Below the pieces are notes generated by a model that was given only the letters and a program-made list of their open reading frames with translations, searched no databases and was not told the origin of the DNA. This document shows, in pieces, positions 58,638 to 64,000 of a stretch of 64,000 nt of DNA (its first letter is position 1; every line of letters begins with the position of its first letter). The DNA is from Cellulomonas hominis (lineage in GTDB: Bacteria; Actinomycetota; Actinomycetes; Actinomycetales; Cellulomonadaceae). The translations under genes were made by a program, and so were the position numbers. The stretch lies in contig NZ_JACHDN010000001.1 of the NCBI RefSeq assembly GCF_014201095.1, positions 1,674,001 through 1,738,000 of the forward strand. Direction: 5' to 3'.

Positions 58638-59000
58638 TCAGCGATCGGAAACCACCGTCGGGAGCTCCGCGACGCCGACTACTGGAGTCGTCCGGCGCAG
58701 CGTCAGGGCCGCGGCCGGGTCCAGAGGCTCGAGGTACAGCCACATGTCTTGCCCGACGACGATCCCGTTCGACATGGTCGTCCCGCTCGAGTGCTGCACG
58801 CTCATCACCCGCAAGGGCTGGTCGTCGCGGCGCAGCGCAGCGCGCGGGAACCGCAGATCGTCGCCGATTGGGCCAGCCACAACCCTCGTCGCGGTGACCG
58901 CACTGTCCGGATCGGTCGCCTCGATCAGGTAAGCCGCCCCAGACGCGGTCGTCACGAGCCACCGACCGGGCGTCCGCATGGGGTCAACGGGGTCGCTCAT
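58638..59000 (-). CDS. Hypothetical protein, fifth gene of overlapping cassette
   Basis: The 120-residue protein is beta-rich, with GRWLVTTASGAAYLIEATDP, and QHSSGTTMSNGIVVGQDMWL resembles a small sheet domain found near the ends of actinobacterial mobile elements. ATG 59000 overlaps the preceding gene by 17 bases. No function is known. Confidence 0.55.
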   Translation of the reverse strand: MSDPVDPMRTPGRWLVTTASGAAYLIEATDPDSAVTATRVVAGPIGDDLRFPRAALRRDDQPLRVMSVQHSSGTTMSNGIVVGQDMWLYLEPLDPAAALTLRRTTPVVGVAELPTVVSDR

Positions 59001-59355
59001 CAGGCTCGTCGTCCTCGCCGAGCTGAACGGTGGGGTGCAGACGCTCCTGCATCGGCGGCCGCAGGTACGCCAATACCTCCCAGCCGAACCCCGCGGCGTC
59101 GAACCGGCCGGAGCGCCAGAACGCCCAGGACATCGCGGCTGCGTACAGGTAGCGCTCGTGCTGCAGCGTCCACAGGTCCCACCCGACGACGACCGCGATG
59201 CGCGTGCCGCCGTCGGTCAGGACCACGGGAAGACCCGCCTCCACGCTGCTGCGGATCTTCTTGTACTTCGGGATCACGCCCGCCACAGGCATGACCCGCT
59301 CGGTCGCCTCCCACCAGAACCCGCGGCGACGGTCACCGGACGCGCTCATCGCCAT
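58984..59355 (-). CDS. Hypothetical protein, fourth gene of overlapping cassette
   Basis: This 123-residue protein has VIPKYKKIRSSVEAGLPVVL and WTLQHERYLYAAAMSWAFWR, ending in an acidic tail. It resembles the preceding gene product in overall layout (VVLTDGG near VFVEDGK, FDAAGFGWEVLAYL near FDVAGYDSDVTRIL), so the two may be old duplicates. ATG 59355 follows GGAGGG; ATG 59349 and GTG 59361 are alternatives. Confidence 0.55.
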   Translation of the reverse strand: MAMSASGDRRRGFWWEATERVMPVAGVIPKYKKIRSSVEAGLPVVLTDGGTRIAVVVGWDLWTLQHERYLYAAAMSWAFWRSGRFDAAGFGWEVLAYLRPPMQERLHPTVQLGEDDEPDERPR

Positions 59356-59844
59356 CGCCACCCTCCGGGTCGCTCCATTCGTCGACCGGCGACGGGTCAG
59401 GCTTCGTCCCGCGGCGGTGCAGGATCCGGGTCACGTCGCTGTCGTAGCCGGCAACGTCGAACATCCCGGACTGCCACGCGGACCGGAGCGCCGCGGCGAT
59501 GCCGGCGCGCTCCTCGCGCACGTCCACGTACGCCGGCCACGACGTCATCACCGCAACCCGCTTGCCGTCCTCGACGAAGACGATGCGGCCACCCTGGTCG
59601 AGCTCGACCAGCAGGTCCCCGATCCGGACGTCGCCCTCCAGCAAGCCGCCAGCGCCGAGGGAGTTCAGAAGACGTTCGAATGTCAGCGGCGGCCGCATCA
59701 GCTCGACCTCGAAGATCTTGTCGATCTGCGACTGCGAGAACCCACGGCCGAGTGCCCGCGCTCCCTGGACTCGATCACGGCACCCGCGGCGAGCCCCACC
59801 TGGGTCGGCAGCGACCACAACCACCGGCGTCGGGTCCCGGTCAT
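59333..59844 (-). pseudogene. Third gene of cassette, apparently frameshifted
   Basis: The ATG at 59844 overlaps the upstream stop as ATGA and encodes MTGTRRRWLWSLPTQVGLAA, GAVIESRERG, but that frame stops soon. The downstream frame continues as ALGRGFSQSQIDKIFEVELM, LLVELDQGGRIVFVEDGKRV and FDVAGYDSDVTRILHRR to 59333. A one-base change near 59755 would restore a protein of about 170 residues. A GTG at 59824 could start the second frame alone. Confidence 0.5.
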
Positions 59845-60206
59845 AGCGGGTCGTCCTGCGGGAAGGCCGGCAACCCGGCGAGCTGTTCGGCCTCGACGTA
59901 GTCGATCGACGTCACCAACCGCTGGATCCAGAACCCGTAGTCTGCACCGTCAGGGTCCCAGTCGTACACGTAGTGGTGCCGGTCCCCGACCCGGATCACT
60001 CCGAGATCGCCGTGGAACAGCGACTTCACCGACACCAGCGGCACCCACCGCCCGTCACCCGGCCCGACCGCGGACGTCGGCCCGGGCTGACGCAGCAGCA
60101 GCATCGAGTCCAGGTCGAGGAAGTACACCGTGCGCGAGAGCGACCGGATCGCCCACACTCCGGTTCCGTCAGACAGGACGAGCTCGGCGAGGTGGGCGCC
60201 ACTCAC
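59841..60206 (-). CDS. Hypothetical protein, second gene of overlapping cassette
   Basis: The 121-residue soluble protein has VLSDGTGVWAIRSLSRTVYF, FLDLDSMLLLRQPGP and HHYVYDWDPDGADYGFWIQR. GTG 60206 overlaps the previous stop as GTGA, which sets the start. I recognise no family. Its neighbours and overlaps suggest an operon of co-expressed element proteins. Confidence 0.6.
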   Translation of the reverse strand: MSGAHLAELVLSDGTGVWAIRSLSRTVYFLDLDSMLLLRQPGPTSAVGPGDGRWVPLVSVKSLFHGDLGVIRVGDRHHYVYDWDPDGADYGFWIQRLVTSIDYVEAEQLAGLPAFPQDDPL

Positions 60207-60574
60207 CGCAGGCTCCGTGGCCGGATCGGGGGGACGTGCCGCTCCCACGGTTCGGGAATCGGATCACCGTTGACCACGGCGCGCGCTTCGACGTCGGGGG
60301 TTCTGCCGGCCTGGTACTGCAACGCCGTACGGATCGCGGACTCGTACCCGTACCGCCAGCCTCTCCGGAACTCACGGCGGGCGCGGATCTGACCGGTGCC
60401 GGCGATCACGACGATCGCGAACGCGCAGATCGTGACCGCAACCGGCTGGCCGGTCAGCAGCGACCCGATCCCTCCGGCGAGGCCGAGGATGGTGATCAGG
60501 TACGTGGGACCCCACCACGCAGCCCGGGCTACGACGTCCGGGGTCTTGGTGGGGTCGGGGGTGCTCGCTCGCAT
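60203..60574 (-). CDS. Small membrane protein, first gene of overlapping cassette
   Basis: The 123-residue protein has two helices (GPTYLITILGLAGGIGSLLT, AVTICAFAIVVIAGTGQI) followed by a cytoplasmic RRGWRYGYESAIRTALQYQA segment. ATG 60574 has AGAGGA seven bases upstream. It leads a five-gene string with ATGA or GTGA overlaps. Confidence 0.6.
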   Translation of the reverse strand: MRASTPDPTKTPDVVARAAWWGPTYLITILGLAGGIGSLLTGQPVAVTICAFAIVVIAGTGQIRARREFRRGWRYGYESAIRTALQYQAGRTPDVEARAVVNGDPIPEPWERHVPPIRPRSLR

Positions 60575-60731
60575 GGTGGCGTCCTCTTCTCGAGGGGAGC
60601 GTGAACTGCGGGGTGTGGCCCGGGGTTCAGGGTCGCGATGTCACCGACGGTAGTGACCAACTCGACTCAGAGTACGCACGTCCGGGCCCGCGTCAAGACG
60701 CGCGGCCCCGAGGGGGCGGTGTCTGAGCGGC

Positions 60732-60757
60732 TTAAACGGGCAAGGTGTCTATACGCT
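60732..60757 (+). promoter_or_regulatory. Promoter of the XRE gene
   Basis: TACGCT at 60752-60757 is seven bases before ATG 60765, so the transcript should be leaderless. A TTAAAC at 60732 is a weak -35 candidate. Confidence 0.45.
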
Positions 60758-60764
60758 ACGTCTC

Positions 60765-61097
60765 ATGGCGAGGGCGACCCAGAGTCCGTCGACTCAAAGA
60801 CTGCTCGTGCCTACCGTCGAGCAGGTGCCCGTCCCTCCCAGAGAGCTCGCCCAACGCCTCGCGTTCGGCTCGAGCCTGCGGCTGATCAGGACGAACGTCG
60901 GCCTCACCCAAGAAGAGCTCGCCCACGCGGCGGGTCTCGACCGGACCTACATCGGCAGCGTCGAGAACGGGCGACGCAACCTGTCACTCAAGGCCATGTG
61001 GCAGCTCGCTGACGCACTCGCGGTGTCGCCGCGGGCGTTCTTCCCGGTCCGCGAAGACGACGGCGCCGCCCGCGCCTCCAAGCCGTCAGGAGCCTGA
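60765..61097 (+). CDS. XRE-family helix-turn-helix regulator
   Basis: This 110-residue protein has a Cro/C1-type domain: FGSSLRLIRTNVGLTQEELA, HAAGLDRTYIGSVENGRRNL and WQLADALAVSPRAFF. The N-terminal 30 residues are an extension. It is divergent from the overlapping cassette and probably controls it or the element as a whole. Its last 12 bases overlap the convergent gene. Confidence 0.85.
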   Translation: MARATQSPSTQRLLVPTVEQVPVPPRELAQRLAFGSSLRLIRTNVGLTQEELAHAAGLDRTYIGSVENGRRNLSLKAMWQLADALAVSPRAFFPVREDDGAARASKPSGA

Positions 61098-61577
61098 ACC
61101 GGGGACTCGCTGCTCACCTTCGTGCTGAGCGGCCCGCACGGCTGGACGACGGGCTCCCTTTTCCCGCACGGCCAGCGTCAGACGCCGTGCGCCTGAGAGT
61201 TTCTCCACGAGGTCCTCAAGCTCTTTGCTTGAGGTGGCGACCTTCGCCCGGGCCTCGAGTACCCGCCGCTTGGACGTCGGGTCCAGCTGTGAGGTGTCGA
61301 GGAGGAGCAGCATCCTGGTCGCCGTGTCCAGCTCGCCGTTGAGCCGCACCATTGCTTCGAGGACCTCAGGAGCGACGTAGACCCGGTCGACGCGCACCTG
61401 CTCGGCAACGTAGGTGCTGGCGCCGGACGCGCGGCCGGCCTTCTTCGCCTTCCAGGTCGCCTGGTACCACCGTCGGTACGCGGCCCGGTGAGCGTCGCAC
61501 CGCTCGCCCTTGGCCGCGATGCGGTGGCCGAACTTCCAGCAGTCGACGCAGATGTTCGAAGGTACGGATGTCGACAA
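61086..61577 (-). CDS. Hypothetical protein with cysteine-rich N-terminus
   Basis: The 163-residue protein starts with ICVDCWKFGHRIAAKGERCD, which could bind zinc, followed by a helical domain (RVYVAPEVLEAMVRLNGELD, ELEDLVEKLSGARRLTLAVR). TTG 61577 has GAGGGA seven bases upstream. It is convergent with the XRE gene. The family is not recognised. Confidence 0.55.
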   Translation of the reverse strand: MSTSVPSNICVDCWKFGHRIAAKGERCDAHRAAYRRWYQATWKAKKAGRASGASTYVAEQVRVDRVYVAPEVLEAMVRLNGELDTATRMLLLLDTSQLDPTSKRRVLEARAKVATSSKELEDLVEKLSGARRLTLAVREKGARRPAVRAAQHEGEQRVPGSGS

Positions 61578-62006
61578 GAGTCGTCCCTCGGGTGGAGAGT
61601 GGTCCTCGCGACGGAGCGCGGCTGGTCCTGATGACGGTGCGGATCTGGCCCGACGATACCCCGCTGTCGCTCACTGTGTAGACGTGGGCCCACATGTCCG
61701 GTCGACGCCTGTCGACATGGAACTCGCCCAGATCGGCGATCCCGTCGGTCTCATCACGTTGATTGGTAGGCGTGCGGAACAGGCCGCACCCCGGGTCAGC
61801 CCGGCCAAGTACAGAGACATCCGAAGCCCAGGCAAGCAAAAAGCGCCACCCGATGGGGTGACGCTCTCGCTGGCCGAGGAGTTCGCAGCTCCAGGGCCGA
61901 GGTTTGGAGTCCTCGTTGATGACTGTAGACCGGCGTGCCCACAGCACGCCAGAGTTCGACGCGCCCGTCGGCGTGACCTCGATCGCTCGAGTGGCGGTGC
62001 GCGTCC
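61578..62006. other. Non-coding stretch with a terminator
   Basis: About 430 bases with no convincing gene. It holds the promoter of the minus-strand gene at 61577 and a terminator hairpin at 61838. The right part may be the end of the transposon-like pair that follows. Confidence 0.4.
61838..61865 (-). terminator. Rho-independent terminator on the minus strand
   Basis: AGCGTCACCC pairs with GGGTGGCGCT around CATC and is followed on the minus strand by five T residues. The gene it would end, to the right on the minus strand, is not apparent. Confidence 0.6.
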
Positions 62007-62966
62007 GTGGCTAAGCGCACGTCACCGAAGAGGACGGCTCACACCGTCGCGGCTCCTGAGGTGATCGAGTACCGGATCGCGACCTACCGGCCCAAGGGCG
62101 TGATGACCTCCGAGCAGTGGGAGTCGATCGAGCCGAACGTGCGCGACGCTACTCGGCGGTTCGCTCCGAAGTCGCTGTCGGCCGTGTACCTGACGATGCG
62201 TGCGGTCACGATGTTCTTCCTGTGGGCGACCGAGCAGCACCTGCCGCTGGACATCGAGCGACTGTTCGTCTCGGAGAACGTCGAGCGCTTCTCCGAGACC
62301 GGGATGAACCACCTGGCGCAGCACTCCCGCGCCTCGTACCGGTCCGCGCTCCGCGGGATCGGCCGGACCATCACTAGGAAGGCGCCGTGGGCGCCCGAGC
62401 CTGCACGTCTGAAGCGGACGACGCTCGCCGACCCCTACCCGCACAGGGACCTGGCGTGGCTGTGGGAGATCTGCCTCACGCAGCGTTCGGAGGTCCGCCG
62501 CCGCGCCGGTGTCGCGACGATGGCGTTGTGCCATGGCGCCGGCCTGACCGGCGCGGAGTTCTCGACCTTGCACGGCTCGAGCGTCGAGATGGTCGACGGG
62601 GTCGCCGTCGTCCACATCACCGGAGCTCACGCTCGGGACATCCCGGTGCTTCCGCAGTACGCGGACGAGCTCGTGCGTCTGTCCTTGGCCTACGTGGACG
62701 GTCCGATGTTCTCCGACCGTGCACCGACGAGGAACTGGACGTCGGGCGTCCTTCAGTACCTGGAGGTCCCGGCCGGTGCACCCCGACTGGTCCCGTCGCG
62801 GTTGAGGACCACGTGGATGGTGGCGCTGTCTACGGCGGGGGTGCGCATCTCTGAGCTGCAGCACCTGGCGGGAGTCAAGACCCTTAAGGGCTGGGAGGAC
62901 TTCACCAGATTCGTCCCGCGCCGTGACGACGCGGTCCTGCGCCGGCTGATCGGTGGTGGCCTGTGA
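62007..62966 (+). CDS. Degenerate tyrosine-recombinase-like protein
   Basis: The 319-residue protein has the layout of a tyrosine recombinase: an N-terminal core-binding-like domain (SAVYLTMRAVTMFFLWATEQ, HSRASYRSALRGIGRTI) and a catalytic-like domain. The usual box I arginine is replaced in LCHGAGLTGAEFSTLHGSS, box II reads VPSRLRTTWMVALSTAG without its histidine, and no tyrosine is present in FTRFVPRRDD. It is therefore probably not an active recombinase and may serve as a DNA-binding partner. GTG 62007 is the start. Its stop overlaps the start of the transposase gene. Confidence 0.65.
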   Translation: MAKRTSPKRTAHTVAAPEVIEYRIATYRPKGVMTSEQWESIEPNVRDATRRFAPKSLSAVYLTMRAVTMFFLWATEQHLPLDIERLFVSENVERFSETGMNHLAQHSRASYRSALRGIGRTITRKAPWAPEPARLKRTTLADPYPHRDLAWLWEICLTQRSEVRRRAGVATMALCHGAGLTGAEFSTLHGSSVEMVDGVAVVHITGAHARDIPVLPQYADELVRLSLAYVDGPMFSDRAPTRNWTSGVLQYLEVPAGAPRLVPSRLRTTWMVALSTAGVRISELQHLAGVKTLKGWEDFTRFVPRRDDAVLRRLIGGGL

Positions 62967-64000
62967 CCGCCCCACTGCTGCTGCTTCCTCTGCCGAAGCA
63001 TGTCGTGGAGGCGTGCGACCTGTCCTTGGCGCAGGCCACGAAGGTCGCCGAGACGATCGTCGACGCCACCGGCCTTGCAGACGCGTTCGAGTTCTCCCTG
63101 ACCTCGCACACCGGGGCACCCCGGCGGGTGTCGTGGAGGACCCTGCTGGTCGTGTACGTCACCGCGGGGATCCGCGGCGGCGACATGCTCCTGACCCTGG
63201 TCCAGAAGACGGCCGCGGAGATGCTGCGCGACGGCCTGTTGCCGGCGAAGGTCTCGTACTGCCAGCTGTGGGACAACCTGGACCACTTCACGACCGCACT
63301 GGACGCCGGCTACGTGGTGTCCGCTCACACTCACGAGCTCGAGGTGAACAAGACCACCGGCGAGGTCACCGACTGCCCGAACGGCTGCACCGGTGGCCGG
63401 CCCATCACCCGCGAACTGTTCTCCGCTCTGCTGCTGCAGGCGTCCGCGTTCCCCGCCGGGATGACCGTCAACACGACGGTGTTCGCCCTGGACTCCACCG
63501 ACAAGGAGACGTGGGCGGCCCGTAAGTCGTGGGCCAAGGTCCCCGATATCGACCAGTCCTCCGGTGCGGTGCGCCCCGAGGACGAGGGCGAGAAGGTCAG
63601 CTCCCAGGACTCGTTCACCACTCCGGGGTGGCCCCGCCTCGGGCACGACGGCCGCGCTCAGCACTCGGGAGACTTGGACGCCCGCAGCGGGTACGTGTCG
63701 GGTAAGAACATGCGCCGCAAGGGCGTGTTCATCGGTTTCGACGAGCACGTCGGCACGCAGGTCCCGGAGTTCGGTGACCCGGAGACCCCGCACGTGGCGC
63801 TGACGCTGGTGACTGCACCGGCCGGGTCGGACAAGGCCGCTGCAGGCATCCTGGCGGTCGACGCGCTCCGCGCCGTCGGTTACGACGTCAAGGAGCTGCT
63901 GTCGGACCGCGGGTACACGTACCTGGACGCCGAGAAGTGGGCGAACGCCCTGCGCGCCCGCGACATCTCCCAGACCTTCGACCTGCACAAGAACCAGCGT
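62963..64000 (+). CDS. DDE-type transposase, runs off the right edge
   Basis: The frame is open from GTG 62963 to the window end (346 codons). The region FALDSTDKETWAARKSWAK near residue 180 carries the first aspartate and VKELLSDRGYTYLDAEKWA near residue 320 the second. CPNGC near residue 137 is a possible zinc half-site. This is the pattern of a DDE-type transposase related to large IS families, but which one is uncertain. GTG overlaps the preceding stop as GTGA. The glutamate would lie past the edge. Confidence 0.65.
   Translation, partial: MTAPLLLLPLPKHVVEACDLSLAQATKVAETIVDATGLADAFEFSLTSHTGAPRRVSWRTLLVVYVTAGIRGGDMLLTLVQKTAAEMLRDGLLPAKVSYCQLWDNLDHFTTALDAGYVVSAHTHELEVNKTTGEVTDCPNGCTGGRPITRELFSALLLQASAFPAGMTVNTTVFALDSTDKETWAARKSWAKVPDIDQSSGAVRPEDEGEKVSSQDSFTTPGWPRLGHDGRAQHSGDLDARSGYVSGKNMRRKGVFIGFDEHVGTQVPEFGDPETPHVALTLVTAPAGSDKAAAGILAVDALRAVGYDVKELLSDRGYTYLDAEKWANALRARDISQTFDLHKNQR

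Noticed and set aside
61366..61947. A 193-residue minus-strand gene ending within the cysteine-rich gene
   Set aside because: It crosses the terminator at 61838 and overlaps a better frame with its own ribosome site.
1..64000. CRISPR array or cas genes
   Set aside because: No regularly spaced direct repeats or Cas-like proteins were seen. The 11-bp tandems are isolated pairs.

Overview
The window is very GC-rich with actinobacterial gene style: many GTG starts, ATGA/GTGA start-stop overlaps, apparently leaderless promoters (a TANNNT element 6-7 nt before the start), CmtR-type ArsR regulators, FliL/Lnt/CopC/CtaG variants of actinobacterial type and system II cytochrome c assembly genes. A Cellulomonas-like member of the Micrococcales is a reasonable guess; no rRNA or complete tRNA is present to settle it.

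Layout. (1) 1-16.3 kb, chromosomal carbohydrate region: a family 2 glycosyltransferase; an alpha-galactosidase with its own ABC sugar importer and a divergent ROK regulator; galactose mutarotase plus a large DUF5107/TPR protein with a divergent AraC regulator; and a second ABC importer of the ribose/xylose/arabinose type. (2) 16.5-31.4 kb, accessory region with lower GC: a CsoR-like remnant, an AbiTii protein divergent from a SEC-C/membrane protein, a TIR-like protein preceded by an AAA ATPase with a perfect 35-bp palindrome between them, a nucleoside deoxyribosyltransferase-like protein, a double-HTH regulator, a KTSC protein, a Rad50/RloC-like ATPase with a CxxC hook, unknown proteins, and an IS3 remnant. 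(3) 31.8-37.6 kb, mobile debris: an intact IS3-family element with a 3-bp target duplication, an lnt gene, and a decayed relaxase gene split by an IS481-family element with a 6-bp target duplication. (4) 37.6-56.7 kb, an envelope, thiol-redox and metal island: fliL, copC, ctaG, a TlpA-like thioredoxin, an M23 hydrolase, a two-component system, a methyltransferase, a CDF exporter with an ArsR repressor, DsbA-VKOR, cmtR with a P1B-type ATPase, ccdA, ccsB, an NlpC/P60 hydrolase behind a c-di-AMP riboswitch, and a CaCA exchanger behind a yybP-ykoY (Mn2+) riboswitch. (5) 56.8 kb to the end, an element apparently integrated at a tRNA 3' end: an orphan tRNA 3' fragment beside a strong terminator, a five-gene overlapping cassette, an XRE regulator, and a degenerate tyrosine recombinase overlapping a DDE-type transposase that runs off the window.

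The most notable pattern is a tandem 11-bp motif (CTTCA-type half-sites) found seven times, only in regions 3-4, next to lnt, the M23 operon, the response-regulator operon, dsbA, the methyltransferase-like gene and the nlpC riboswitch. It looks like the regulon of the island's own OmpR-type two-component system and would make this island one coordinated envelope-stress, thiol-oxidation and metal-efflux unit. The TIR-like/AAA pair is the best candidate for an undescribed defence system. All functions are read from sequence motifs; no database search was run.
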